A stretch of DNA of 64,000 nucleotides from Leguminivora glycinivorella (lineage: Eukaryota; Arthropoda; Insecta; Lepidoptera; Tortricidae), in NCBI RefSeq assembly GCF_023078275.1, contig NC_062971.1:19406001-19470000 (forward strand). Direction: 5' to 3'. Both the position numbers and the translations under genes were made by a program. The notes beneath the pieces were generated by a model. That model was not told where the DNA came from. It saw only the letters and a program-made list of their open reading frames with translations, and did no database searches. Within the stretch, counting starts at the first letter, position 1; each line of letters begins with the position of its first letter. Shown here in pieces: positions 32,850 through 44,962 of the stretch.

Positions 32850-33297
32850 CTGAAAAAGAGATAGCAAAATTTATTAAATTGATAATTTTAGTAGGTACTT
32901 ACAATTATTTATAATTTTTTTCTACTTGCGTAGTACTGTTAAAACTCTAAAAATATGTGTTTTTCGAGACTGTGTAACGATTCAAATGAAGACAGTGGGA
33001 CAGGACAATGTGGGACGCGTCGACGGATATCGCATATCCTACCCAATTACTTAAGAACTCGTCTTAATCTAAAGGATATATTACATACGCTGTAGCTATA
33101 GGTACTTTTTATGTAGAATAGTGTAGGTACTGTTGTGTAGGCACCTTACGTTACAAAAATGACTTAACATTTTTGGACTACGGGGAGCAGTTTAATTTTA
33201 TTGAGTGTTACGAAAATAGTGTTACGAAGTATTGTAATATACCTAATCGTAACATAATTTAACATTTTTTATTCGTCAAACACAAACATGTAGATAA
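32850..33297. other. 5' flank of spondin-like gene A
   Basis: A 3' splice site at 32849/32850 implies a non-coding 5' exon further upstream. Nothing else recognised. Confidence 0.4.
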
Positions 33298-34151
33298 AAA
33301 AAACCTGCCAAGTGCGAGTCGGACTCGCCCACCGAGGGTTCCGTACAAACATTCTTTCAAACTACCTAGTAAAAATAATCTCATATTTTCATATAACTCT
33401 AATGACTTGACTAGAAGACAAAAGTATAGGCACTAATGAGTATTATAGTGTATAGCGCCATTAGCGCCATCTCCCGGTCAATTTGCTAACTAATTTGCGC
33501 GACCTGGTTTTTCAGGGATAATTCTTTATAATTAACCGATTTTAACAGTTTTTACTTGATTGGACAGAAGATGGTTTACGTAACATCTCGTATTAATTTG
33601 AAGTACGATATACATCCGCAAGGGTGGGTAAATTGAAAGTAAAAATCTGAAAAGTTTTTTGTGAATTAAAAAAAAAGTATTCAAAATACAAACACGATTA
33701 TATTTTTCCTGTAATATATAGCATAAAACCAATGTTTACTAAAATTTTCATAATTTTTCGTTGGTAAACTTCGGAGATAAGGGGGGGAACGGTATTTTTT
33801 TTACATTTTCCTTCAAAATTCTTTTTTTTTCCACAACAAAAAAATTATAAAAAATAGCTTATTTACGTTCAATTTGAGCTCTTTCCAACGATACCCCACT
33901 TGACCTAGTAACTTGAAATTTACAGTTTGCCCCCCTTTCATTTTGGCCTTTTTCTACGATTAAAATTAATATATTAAAAAAAATTATACTTTCTATTTGT
34001 AGAGGTTTACAATGTTCACAAGTATTCCAAATTTCAAGTTGATAGCATTAGTAGTTCTCGAGATATTTAGGAATGTGACAGACGGACAGACAGACGGACA
34101 GAGTCGCACCATAAGGGTTCCTGTTGTACCTTTTTGGTACGGAACCCTAAT
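33298..34151 (-). repeat. GGGTTCCGTA-family repeat, long subtype, reverse copy
   Basis: Reverse-complement counterpart of 13248-14090, with high identity by eye and the same internal 63-66 codon frame in the corresponding position. Ends CCAAGTGCGAGTCGGACTCG and TTTTTGGTACGGAACCCTAA. Confidence 0.85.
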
Positions 34152-34722
34152 AAATGAACGCCCCTCCACTCCACCTATCGGCCACTGCTGAACACCCTCT
34201 CCAGGCTCTCCACTAATGGTAGACGGTTTAAATTTTCGTTGATTAGATAGCAAACTTCGAAGTCTAATTTAAATATGGTATATGTACAGCTCTATAAATC
34301 TATTATTTATATGTCCTTATAGGAACCAAACAAAAAGTCACAAATTCCCTTGTCCAATATTACGTGGCCTAAGTGATATAAATTATTAATATTGTAATTT
34401 TAAAAATTACACCCTTTTAAAATTAGATATCCTTTTCTGTGTCATATTAAAAATGGTTGCAATCACGAATACGTTGTACAGTACAGTCGTCAATCAAATC
34501 AGTAGGTATCAATAGGTATGACTGTAGGTAGGTATATACTCGTAAGTATAGGGACTTAGGGACTTTAAATGGACCCTGTAAACTTGGAACGTCACATTCT
34601 TGTGCGAAACTGTAATGTATCATATGGTACTTTTCTAATTTTCTTCTGTTCATCTTTTTACACATGTTTAACCGCCGCCCCAAATCTCAAGGAAGGTGGT
34701 TCTCAATTCGACTGTATGTTTT

Positions 34723-35155
34723 TTTTCCCCTCACTAGCTCGGAAACACGTGTTTTGTCCTTTAATACCAGCGGGTAAAAACGCATTTTATCCACTAGTGG
34801 GTAAAGTAATTTGACCTTGAATAAAGTCAAATTAACTGCTTTAAAATTGATAAAAGTAGGTGAATCTAGTAATAAAGATGATTTACCACCTGTGGAACTA
34901 CTGGAAGCAGTGATAAATGCATTTTTTGCGTTGTAGTTTCCTCGCTATAGTGAGAGGAAAAGTTTTGTGTTACACTCGGGTGCAAATGTATTTTACTTCT
35001 CGTGTGTTAAAAAAACTCGCAAGTTCAGGATTCTATTCTCGAACCACTCGCTTCGATCGTGGTTCAACTATAGAATCCTTTCACTTGCTCGTTTTTCAAT
35101 TCCACACTCGGCGTTAAAATACAACTTTGCCCCCTTGTATAACAAATAACTATTT
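34723..35155 (+). repeat. Family Y repeat, full length
   Basis: TTCCCCTCACTAGCTCGGAA through CTTGTATAACAAATAACTATT, inserted into the AACCGCC-ended element. Contains the internal palindrome GAACCACTCGCTTCGATCG. Confidence 0.82.
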
Positions 35156-35589
35156 TATGTTTGTTCCACGATATCTCCGTCGTTACTGGATCGATTTTGA
35201 TTTTTTTTTTGATTGAATGTATATGCATACAGATATATTGGTCCCATTTTTATCAGAACCCAGTTCTGATGATGGGATCCTTGAGAAATCGAGGGAACTC
35301 CTCAAATCTGAAAGGCATAATTATGGTGATTTTTGTGTTTCAGTGTTGTCAGTGGAACTGCTGATGATGGTCAGAACGGAACTCCTGAAATCTGAACGGC
35401 ACATTTATAGTGACTTTGGTATTTTTTATGTACAGCATGCACTTACGCCCAGAACAGTGATATTTGGTGCAGTGGAACTGCTGATGAAGATCAGAACGGA
35501 ACTCCTTAAATCTGAACGGCACGCTTATAATGACTTTGGTATTTTTAACCGCCTTCCAAATCTCAAAGGAAGGGGTTATCAAGTCGTCT

Positions 35590-35636
<47 letters not shown>

Positions 35637-35826
35637 GTTTGTTCCTCGATATCTCCGTCGTTACTGGACCGATTTTGAAAAATTTTTTTTTTTGATTGAA
35701 TGTATATGCATACAGATTGGTCCCATTTTTCTCAGAACCCAGTTCTGATGATGGGATCCTGGAGAAATCGAGGGAACTCCTCAAATGTGAAAGGCATACA
35801 TATAGTGATTTTTGTGTTTTTAAAGG

Positions 35827-36370
35827 AACAGCATGCATTTACGTACGGAACAGTGACATTTGGTGCAGTGGAACTCCTGATGATGGTCAGAATGGAACTC
35901 CTCAAATCTGAACGGCACACTTATAGTGACTTTGGTATTTTTATAAGAACAGCATGCACTTACGTCCAGAACAGTGATATTTGGTGCAGTGGAATTGCTG
36001 ATGATGGTCAGGACGGAACTCCTCAAATCTGAACGGCACACTTATAGTGACTTTGGTATTTTTATAAGAACAGCATGCACTTACGTCCAGAACAGTGACA
36101 TTTGGTGCAGTGGAACTGCTGATGATAGTCAGAACGGAACTCCTCAAATCTGAACGGCACACTTATAGTGACTTTGGTATTTATATAAGAACAGCATGCA
36201 CTTACGTCCAGAACAGTGACATTTGGTGCAGTGGGACTGCTGATGATGGTCAGAACGGAACTCCTCAAATCTGAACGGCACACTTATAGTGACTTTGGTA
36301 TTTTTATAAGAACAGCATGCACTTACGTCCAGAACAGTGACATTTGGTGCAGTGGAACTGCTGATGAAGA
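35827..36370. repeat. 121-bp tandem repeat array
   Basis: Copies of AACAGCATGCACTTACGTCC start at about 35827, 35948, 36069, 36190 and 36311, exactly 121 bp apart, with a few substitutions. Two more diverged units lie at about 35340-35540. Both strands are open for 60-110 codons in staggered frames because 121 is not a multiple of 3. Confidence 0.92.
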
Positions 36371-37559
36371 GTGAGCCGCCCCTGGTTAGAGATCCGTTCT
36401 GATAATCACTCTCATCTGTAAGTACTTCAGAATCATCCAAATTTCAAAATTGGTTCAGAAATGACGGAGATATCGAATAACAAACATTAAAAAATATACA
36501 GACGAATTGATAACATAATCCAACATTTGAAAGTATTTATCACCAGAACCCCAAAGGAAGGCGGTTTCTTTTTCTTAAAAATTATTATAAGTACAGCATT
36601 AGGGTTTGCAATCCGGATATTCGAATATCCGAATTATTCGAATATCCGCCAATATTTTTATCCGAAAATATTCGAATAATCCAAGTGAAATTATCCGGAT
36701 AAACGGATAATTTCTATAAACATTATTTTTTATTTATAAGTAATATATTTAATAGATAGACGTCACTGAAACCAATTTCGATCAATTCTTAATACGGACA
36801 ATGTTATTGCTAACAAGTTAACACCTATTTATCTTCAAAATCAAACTAATATTTACAAAACAAAGAAAGCATTCGTGGACAAGAAGTAAGCAGAATGCCT
36901 CACCCCACGCACTCAGTTTTTATCAAATATTCGATTAATTGGATGATTTAAATACAAATAAACACTTTGAACTTGAACTTGAACTTGAACTTAAAAAAAC
37001 AGAAAAACGTTCAAGTATTATTTTTTAATATGAAACGTTACCCCAACCTACTTTCATTACTGCTAATAGCTAACGTGAAGTTATCTGTAAAACCGTACTT
37101 AATAAGGGAGATTTATACCTAGATTTCCTGGTCCCTTGTTTTTTTGAAATTGAAATTTAGCGCCTCACTCCGAATTTAGCTGTTATCAGTTCCATGGCAA
37201 TTTAGTACGCCAGAATTCCCTCCACTTCACTTAGAAATATAAGGCATTTTCCTTTTAAGTCCTTAGTTACATTCATACACAAAAATCGGTCTAATTACTA
37301 CTTATACTTTGAAATCTTAGTCGATCTACTGATCAGCTTGGAAACTAAAACCCATCAAATTGCTGCCGAGCAATTTGAGGCGTTTTGGATTTGAATATTT
37401 AAATAAGTTCGCCTTTGTACCTCCTCCTTCTTCATTTTTTTAAATTTTATGTCTTGTATATTTTATGTTGGTGGTACAATACTTATTTATCGCCTCTCCC
37501 CTTCCATTGGTACTTTGGTACCAGCCACTGTGCAACTAAGGTCTAAAATGATCCACACC

Positions 37560-38015
37560 TGGATAGGAAGTGTCTTCGACTAATTGGTCTTCTCTTTTTT
37601 TGGTTATCTGTTTTGAACTTTACAACAAACTGCCAAAAGTAATAAAAACTGAGACCAACTTCAACACTTTCCGTCGCAAAGTAAAACAGCTACTACTTGA
37701 CAAGAGTACAAGACACTTTATAGCATAAAAGAATACCTAAATAATACCTATTAATATGCCTAGCCATGTTCGTGACTTCCAATTAATTATTAGTAAATTA
37801 TATATGTATATTAAATGTCTATATTAGTAAGTTATAATTCTTAGTAAATGTGAACCTAACTAAAAAAAAAAAAGTTATATACCTACTTGTAAGATTGTTA
37901 GCTTTTAATGCGTACCTAGTGTACCTGCCTTGACGATCTCTTTATGTGTGCATGTTTTTGTTAGTTTTTAATTAAAAATATGTATGGATTTTGAGAAATA
38001 AATAAATCTGAATCT
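37560..38015 (+). pseudogene. 3' fragment of a non-LTR retrotransposon (CR1/Jockey-like)
   Basis: A short frame at about 37605-37728 reads as the C-terminal end of a reverse transcriptase polyprotein (YNKLPKVIKTETNFNTFRRK and following), then a 3' UTR ending in AAATAAATAAATCTGAATCTG. Everything upstream is missing. Confidence 0.6.
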
Positions 38016-38109
38016 GAACGAGTACCTAATACCTATGCTCAGTTGCTCATTCCTGTTCTAAGACCCTAACCAGGACGCTTTTGTTTAGAGCCTACGAAAA
38101 GAGTTTTCA

Positions 38110-38880
38110 ACTTTTTATATTAAGTATCCGATCCGGTCCAAGATGGCATCTGGTACGGGCGTAGGCATTTATGCAAATGACTAGTGACTACAGTGGTAGT
38201 ATCAGCATGGGCAATTATGCCACTGTCTTTTAAGCCGAGACATACGCAATAATTACCTGTGTACATAAGAATATAGTTAGACAAACCCAAGGAAAGAATA
38301 TCTATATACTCAGCGACAGTCAGGCGGCACTCAAAGCCTTCACATCGCCCAGAGGTGACTCTTGACTGGTATTAAACGGCATCCAAGCTCTTAACAAGCT
38401 TGGAAGGCAAAACAAGATGCAACTGGTATGGATACCGGGGCACGAAGGCTTCATTGGCAATGAAAATGCTGATGAACTTGCCAAGGCCAGGTCTGAAGAC
38501 AACGTCACAAGGAACCATTAAAACGGCTATGAAGGACCATACAAAGGCTAATCGCCAAAAAGAGATGGGACACGCTGACTACACAGATTGTCGCATGTGC
38601 GGCGAAGAGGAAGAGACCGCCAGACATCTAATGTGTGAATGTCACGCCCTCGCCAGACAAAGAATGAAGAACTTTGGAGCAGGCTACCTAGTACCAAAGG
38701 ACATCAGAGAGCTACCCATGAGCCTCATCATCCGATACGTGGAGATGGTCGAGAAGCTCCTGAATAGCTGAAGGATCTTAAGATCTAAGGGGTAATTGCA
38801 CAAAAGATCCCGATGGGTCGAAGTGTATCCGGAAGGGCCCCGCAGATTTAAGATAAGATGAGTATCCGATCCGATCGAGC
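38110..38880 (+). pseudogene. Broken RNase H / C-terminal region of a LINE ORF2
   Basis: Successive frames read IYSDSQAALKAF, then VWIPGHEGFIGNENADELAK (an RNase H signature, about 38420-38485), then a CRMCGEEEETARHLMCECHA zinc-knuckle-like tail (about 38595-38650). They are in different frames with intervening stops, so this is a decayed R1/Jockey-clade copy. Confidence 0.8.
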
Positions 38881-39892
38881 GAAGGACCGACTCCTATACA
38901 TTCTCGAAATCATTCAAGGCGCCATCTTTGATTTTTGCCTTTGACATCCTTCCTATATCCGATATCGGAACGGATAATATGACAACGCTGTATCGCCTAT
39001 AACCATCATCATATCCAATGATGTTGTCTCACGTTCACTCTACACAAGCCATCCTCTCTACCATCCATTTCCAAGGTAAAGGTGTTGTCAGAAAAACTTC
39101 TCGTTATACCTAACACCTACCTAATCACTACTACTAACTGTCTTATATCGACAGCTCACTATCTGATTGCAAGATTCTAGTCATAGAACTAAAGATAGAG
39201 AGCTAGGTGTGTTTTAATTTCTACAGTTTGCTGATTTACGCAAAAAATAAATAAAAATGTAGGTAAATTTCGCATTATAGCGCTCATCTATCTCAGCCCT
39301 TATCAATTCCACGCTTATACGCACCTGTAACATTAATTTTGTTCCATTTAATAAATTATCCGAATTATTCGAATATTCGAATAATAAAAATTGTATTATC
39401 CGAATTATTCGAATACTAAAAATCCGTCGGATAATGCAAACTCTATACAGCATACATTTAAGTTCAGAACCGTGACATTTATTTGTTAGAAGATTTGTTC
39501 TCTTTGTTATGTTTGTTAAGCATATTGAGTTTTCAAGTAAAATTTTGTCAAGCTCGATTTTTTATAATCGGATATCGGATTCATGAGGAATTGAGGAAAC
39601 TCCTCAAACGGTATAGGTACGTATATTCATTTGTGTTTCCATCAAATAATTAAAGATTTACATTAAAAGCAGTTTTCAAAAATACCTACACATTTCTACA
39701 TAATCCAACATTCGCAAGTACCTTTCACCAGAACCCCAAAGGCGGCGGTTTTTTTTTTCTTAAAAATTATTTTATTGCAAGTGTGTAAAGGGGCTTTAAA
39801 ACATTGCAAACTCGTGTCCACCATAAGAAGTAACTACGAGTAGGTATATTCTCGTTTGCAATGTGTGTGCTCGTGTGGTGACGGGTTAAGAA

Positions 39893-40115
39893 TTTCACCA
39901 CCATCTTTCTTCCCGTGGATGTCGTAGAAGGCGACTGTGGGATATGGGTTAAATTGTGGCGTAGGCGAGAGGCTGGCAATCTGTCACTGCAATCTCACAG
40001 TTTCTTTTTCTTTGAACCCCTTATTTGCCAAGAGTGGCACTGAAACTTGAGTAGTTTCATGTGCTCTGCCTACCCCTTCATGGGATACAGGCGTGATTGT
40101 ATGTATGTAATGTTT
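39893..40115 (+). repeat. Retroposon 3' tail with (TGTATGTA)n end, copy 1
   Basis: TTCTTCCCGTGGATGTCGTA, GAAGGCGACTGTGGGAT, then ATGGGATACAGGCGTGAT and TGTATGTA repeats. The same unit is at 59965-60190. The shared 3' end and variable 5' ends fit a 5'-truncated LINE or SINE. Confidence 0.7.
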
Positions 40116-40496
40116 AACTTACATGCATTCACCAATAAGTATGTATGTACTTGCATCATGCATGTTATTGTAATTCTACATAAAATAAATGGCTGTAGAA
40201 ACAAAACCAAAACGCGATCGACAGAAAAATATTGATCCATGCGCGCCTCCTAAAATGTGTCGCCCGTAAATCAGCCATAGGAAAACGGGATGTTGACTGT
40301 ACACTTATCGTATACCTAATTAGAAGTAGGTATTATATGAACAAGTGCCGTGACAAACGGCGTTTTAATTGTCCGGAATGCATAGCATTGCACGTAACCT
40401 TATAAAGCATAGATAGATTCGTTGAATGGTGATTCATTATAAAAACCAAATTAGTAAGCATCTCGTTTAAATACAAGGAACCCACATTATAATATA

Positions 40497-42161
40497 ATGG
40501 AAAAGAAACAAAATGGATTTTTTCACGAAGAACTCGCACCGTCTCACATGCCCAAACGGATAAAGAAAGTACCAAGTAAAAGAGTTCGTTTTCAAAAAGT
40601 CAAGACAAGGGTTAAGCTTAGTCGAGAACAGATTGTACGAAAAAGTTTACAGCAAGTATTTTGTGAATATATGGTTAATTCGTCTCTAAGTGGGATTCGA
40701 TTTTTAGTTGATAGAACTAAGACCAAAGTGGAAAGAATAATGTGGTTTGCCATAATTGGATGTGCAATTTTTGGCTTCTTCTATTTCGTGAACAACGCGC
40801 TTCGAGCTCAGAGCGAACAACCTGCGTACATGACATTAGAAGATGCATATCTTCCAATCAATCGAATTATATTTCCAGCTGTTGCAATTTGTAACCATAA
40901 TCGAATCAAAAAATCTGCTGTTTCCCATCTTGTCGATGTTTTATACTCACACGACAACACAACATTTTCTAGCAAAGAAGAACTTTTTGAAGTTGTTACG
41001 TTATATGGCTATCTTTACGATTTTTCTTACTCTAGAAGAGCAGATATTATGAAATACAATGATTTCCTTGAAAAACTTGAGGATGAAATAGACCAAAGTG
41101 AAAATATTAAGAAGAGTAACATATCGGATTTAATGCTATCGCTAACTCCAACCTGTGAAGAAAGTTTAATAAAATGTAGTTGGAAAGGAGTTGTTCAAGA
41201 TTGCAAGAGTTTGTTTAGAACTCAAATTACCCAATTTGGATTTTGCTGCACATTTAACTATTACAATACTGAAGCAGGCAGAAAGAAAGAAGACCCTGAT
41301 TACCCTCTTGACAAGCCTTATATATTGAATAATCAGGAAACAGGACCTTACAATGGCCTCACCTTAGCGGTTGACGCTAAAACACACGAGTATCTTTACT
41401 CTACACGACAAAGCTACGGTTTCGACGTCCTATTCTTTGATCGGTACGATTACGCTGATCAAACGGCCGGTGGACTGGTCCACAGAGTAGTGTCATTGGG
41501 ATCCCAGTATGATATGGGTATCGATCCATACACTTACTACTCAACATCAGACATAAAAAGATTTCCTTTTGAGAAAAGACAATGCAAGTTTGCTGATGAA
41601 ATGCAAAGCGAATACAATAACTATTACAGTTTGAGCAATTGTCTAGTGCGGTGTAGAATGAGAACATTAGAAAGACTTTGTAACTGTGTGCCTTTTTTTC
41701 TGCCAAGAAGGAGTAACGTTTCTGCTTGCACATTAGAAGAGCTATATTGTCAGAATAAATACAGTCAAAAACTGTTATTCGTATATCCTCCTAAGGATTT
41801 ACCGGGGTTGGAGTTAGAACGAGAAAATTCTCTGACGTGCCCGAAATGTATGGCCGATTGCACCGTTACCAAATATAAAGTAAATAGCAATAAATTAATG
41901 CGAGATAGGGCGTTCGAGTTCGCCAAAGACCTTGATATGACCGATAAGAACATATCTATAATCCGTATATTTTTTCTTCATACTACATTACCATTATTCA
42001 GAGTGGATGTGACATATCGTTGGTATGAACTAATTAGTTACTTAGGTGGGTTATGTGGATTTTTTACTGGATTTTCTATGATAAGTCTGGCTGAATTCTT
42101 TTACTATATCGTCATACGACTTAGTTACGTTATAATTGAAAATTTTAAGCGATTTGGTTAA
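40497..42161 (+). CDS. ppk: Pickpocket-type DEG/ENaC sodium channel subunit
   Basis: 554 residues in one uninterrupted exon. DEG/ENaC subunits form trimeric amiloride-sensitive cation channels with intracellular ends; insect pickpockets act in chemo-, mechano- and osmosensation and in fluid transport. Seen: basic cytoplasmic N-terminus; TM1 about 80-102; post-TM1 FPAVAICNHNRI (126-137); ITQFGFCCTFNYYN in the Cys-rich loop; CNCVPFFLP; CPKCMADCTVTKY; then the TM2 signature GGLCGFFTGFSMISLAE (from 517), including the G-x-S selectivity-filter type motif, and a short C-tail. The N-terminal gating motif that normally reads His-Gly is Ser65-Gly66 here (SSLSGIRF). The first ATG is used, with no earlier in-frame start nearby. 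No canonical AATAAA appears before the repeat that begins about 70 bp after the stop. Specific subfamily not assigned. Confidence 0.96.
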   Translation: MEKKQNGFFHEELAPSHMPKRIKKVPSKRVRFQKVKTRVKLSREQIVRKSLQQVFCEYMVNSSLSGIRFLVDRTKTKVERIMWFAIIGCAIFGFFYFVNNALRAQSEQPAYMTLEDAYLPINRIIFPAVAICNHNRIKKSAVSHLVDVLYSHDNTTFSSKEELFEVVTLYGYLYDFSYSRRADIMKYNDFLEKLEDEIDQSENIKKSNISDLMLSLTPTCEESLIKCSWKGVVQDCKSLFRTQITQFGFCCTFNYYNTEAGRKKEDPDYPLDKPYILNNQETGPYNGLTLAVDAKTHEYLYSTRQSYGFDVLFFDRYDYADQTAGGLVHRVVSLGSQYDMGIDPYTYYSTSDIKRFPFEKRQCKFADEMQSEYNNYYSLSNCLVRCRMRTLERLCNCVPFFLPRRSNVSACTLEELYCQNKYSQKLLFVYPPKDLPGLELERENSLTCPKCMADCTVTKYKVNSNKLMRDRAFEFAKDLDMTDKNISIIRIFFLHTTLPLFRVDVTYRWYELISYLGGLCGFFTGFSMISLAEFFYYIVIRLSYVIIENFKRFG

Positions 42162-42233
42162 TTTTCGTGTGCCGTAGCCCGTAGGGCGGCTGCGGCTTAC
42201 TTTTTTTACAATTTGCATTCATAGGCCGAGAAG

Positions 42234-42666
42234 TATAGTTATTTGTTATACAAGGGGGCAAAGTTGTATTTTAACGCCGAGTGTGAAATTGAAAAACGAG
42301 CAAGTGAAAGGATTCTATAGTTGAACCACGAGCGAAGCGAGTGGTTCGAGAATAGAATCCTGAACTTGCGAGTTTTTTAACACACGAGAAGTAAAATACA
42401 TTTGCACCCGAGTGTAACACAAAACTTTTCCCCTCACTATAGCGAGGAAACTACGACGCAAAAAATGCGTTTATCACTGCTTCCAGTAGTTCCACAGGTG
42501 GTAAATCATCTTTATTACTAGATTCACCTACTTTTATCAATTTTAAAGCAGTTAAGTCGACTTTATTCAAGGTCAAATTACTTTACCCACTAGTGGATAA
42601 AATGCGTTTTTACCCGCTGGTATTAAAGGACAAAACACGTGTTTCCGAGCTAGTGAGGGGAAAAAT
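42234..42666 (-). repeat. Family Y repeat directly downstream of the pickpocket gene
   Basis: Full-length reverse copy, from AATAGTTATTTGTTATACAAG-like end (AGTTATTTGTTATACAAGGG) to CGAGCTAGTGAGGGGAAAAA. It may form part of the channel gene's 3' UTR. Confidence 0.82.
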
Positions 42667-43562
42667 TTTTTAAAACTCGCATAACTCAATAACTACTGAT
42701 TTTCGACCCCCAGTTGACTGCATTGCAAATAACCTATAGATTAAAGTAGTCTGGAGTGATCCGCATGGTCCTATGGGCAAGCAAATTTTATATTTTACAC
42801 AGCTTTTATAATACTTTGGTGACTTAAAGTAAACTTATGTGATAAAAATCACTTTTTTTAAGGCTCGGCGGGTTGACCGTCCCCACGCACTGAGTACAGA
42901 AAGACCGTCTAGTGCTCGTTGTCGCGTAATTTCATATGGAAATAAGTATCAATATCATGTTCATTGTTATATTCTGTAATAACAAGGAGTAATGTGATAG
43001 ATATTAAAACAAAATAACGTTGATATATTCAACATATCAGATTTTTTCTATTTATAAGGCAAGACCGTCATATGCCCCTCAAATGAGGTTGATAACCTTC
43101 TTTTTTCAGGTCCAGACAAAAGCAATGCCGAAACTTGTAATTAAATTTAACCTACAACACCCGTTTAAACTCGACTTATTTCCAATAAAGCCTAAAAAAG
43201 GTGCATTACTCTTATATGCCGGTCTTTCTGACTAGGCACAATTTCGAAGTTACATATTTTAGGACATAAAACTGACACACTGACCTTACCTAAATTGAAT
43301 TCTACCAGCCAGCTTAAGACATCAAGTTAAAATTAGTACGAAATTACTTTGCACTCTCGTGGATAAAATGCAATTTTGCTATCCGTTTTCAAAGAATCAA
43401 GAGAGCCTTTACCAGTTAGTTTGTTGAAAATAATTACTTAGGTACATTATCTATAAGACATTCAACACAATTGTCGTGACAAGGTCAACCAATAAGTGGG
43501 AGCGACAAAGATCTTGATTGTTGCATGTTGTCATTGTTGTCTCTCTCACTTTTATTTTATTT
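42667..43562. other. Unannotated spacer
   Basis: No coding exon. 43299-43415 resembles 59613-59720 (TTCTACCAGCCAGCTTAAGA, TTTTGCTATC), a diverged interspersed repeat. Confidence 0.45.
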
Positions 43563-44962
43563 GGATTTACCAACGAAGTAAGATAAACATGGAAACCGTT
43601 CAAATTCTTGGCACCGTTTAGCACACACATTTACACAAGACAATATCTTTACAGGCCCAATCAAAACTGGTAAACAAAGCAATAGTCATCTCCTTTATAC
43701 TAATGCACACAGATAAGTGTGTAGCTGAAATGCATATAATGTCACTAACTACCAATCAGTGATTTTATTCGGCTAATTACCTTCTTGCTGTACGTACTGG
43801 CAGCTAAGAATTCGCGGTTCATATTTGACTAAAATTTGACACGAAAAGGGATGGGTTTATGTCATACATTAAAGAACCAAGCAAAAATAATTTTAATTTT
43901 ATGCATATTAAAAAATAACTACATGATTAATTTGTTGTTATGAAGTAACAACCTACATATGAAAATATTAATTATGTCGTACACGTATTCCGCTATAATA
44001 AGTATTTTTATGGCTAGATAAATTCAATTTATATTTGTATATCAATGTATAGTCACGTTCAGGTTGTTGTCAGTTGCCATCTATTGTTAACAGGTGTTAA
44101 ATACAGGCTTTCATTTTATAAATTTTACCTTATTAAATATGTAATTACTTAGATGTCGCCACCGAAAGATAATAACATACAACACTACTTTCAAACAAAA
44201 TGTCAGCCGAAAAGTGGTTCCAAAATCATAATACGTCGTACTGACACCGGACCACAGGTCACGTCTATTTCTGTTCTACAACCTTCTAAATTACTTAACA
44301 CGTTCAGGGACGCTTAGTGACGTCATCTGTCATAGACCAAAGGAAACAAATGACTACGCGTATGCTATACCATACAAGTCCATAAAGTGTTCAGATTGGC
44401 CATTTAAACCACTATGCCGGTGACACAAGGTCTGTGATCGAAATAATCGAACTCCTATGCCACTGACACGTATGTGTGTTTAAACAAGTTTACTGGCCTA
44501 TGTCGGCCGCACAGCAGGCAGGCAAGCATGGTCGCGCGATAAATGATAAAACATCTGGCCGTCCCTATCGCACTATATATTTACGCCGTGGCTTGCGTGG
44601 GCGACGGTCGCGCGATGGTCGCACGACGGCGATGCGACGCATACGAAATCAAACCTTATCGATATGGAAGGATGAGACGCGATGGCGACGGTCGCGCGAC
44701 CATCGCCCACGCAAGACACGGCGTTAGGGGGGACGGTCAGATGTTTTATCATTTATAGCGCGACCTTCAACTAAAAACTTCATATCCCTATACCGCTGGC
44801 ATAGGAATAAAAAATTGATTTATGCCAGTGGCATAGGAATGAGAATTTAGTAATATGTAGATATTACTAAATTCTATACGGCATAGTGTAGGCATTTAAG
44901 TAGTAGAACAGTACCGGGGAGAAACGCTTCGAATAAAATTATACAAAAATGAAAGTTTTTAA

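Larger units (their letters stand above)
34668..36575 (+). mobile_element. Nested copies of an AACCGCC-ended repeat carrying 121-bp tandem units
   Basis: The left part (ACCGCCGCCCCAAATCTCAA) is split by a family Y repeat at 34723-35155 and resumes at TTGTTCCACGATATCTCCGT. A second left end starts at about 35551 (AACCGCCTTCCAAATCTCAA) with a poly-T run at 35591-35633. An inverted match (GAGATATCGAATAACAAACAT) lies at 36468-36488, and the right end is CCAAAGGAAGGCGGTTTC near 36550. A related element is at 63382-63860, and another right end is at about 39724-39760. Confidence 0.65.
36600..39445. mobile_element. 2.85-kb hAT-like non-autonomous element containing LINE remnants
   Basis: Ends TAGGGTTTGCAATCCGG and inverse (ATAATGCAAACTCTA), with subterminal CGAATATTCGAATAATTCG-type repeats at both ends. 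The 8-bp direct repeat TACAGCAT flanks it (36592-36599 and 39446-39453), the hAT hallmark. No intact transposase. The interior holds LINE fragments at about 37560-38015 and 38110-38880. Confidence 0.8.

Noticed and set aside
34917..35149. Conserved short proteins in family Y repeats (also at 1088-1306, 20549-20830)
   Set aside because: The same sequence is interspersed in at least five places in both orientations with frameshifts. The frames are by-products of a repeat.
35827..36370. CRISPR-like repeat array
   Set aside because: Eukaryotic sequence, repeats are contiguous with no unique spacers, and no cas genes are present.
35820..36440. A set of overlapping 73-codon minus-strand Cys-rich proteins
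   Set aside because: They are offset by exactly 121 bp and arise from the tandem array.
38320..38771. 123-codon frame with RNase H and zinc-knuckle-like motifs as a host gene
   Set aside because: Domains occur in successive shifted frames with stops, in the order of a LINE ORF2 C-terminus, so it is a decayed retrotransposon.
44476..44758. Arg-rich proteins of 71-83 codons
   Set aside because: They lie on a palindromic GC-rich stretch (GGTCGCGCGA and inverse) within the hAT-like element and share no domain features.
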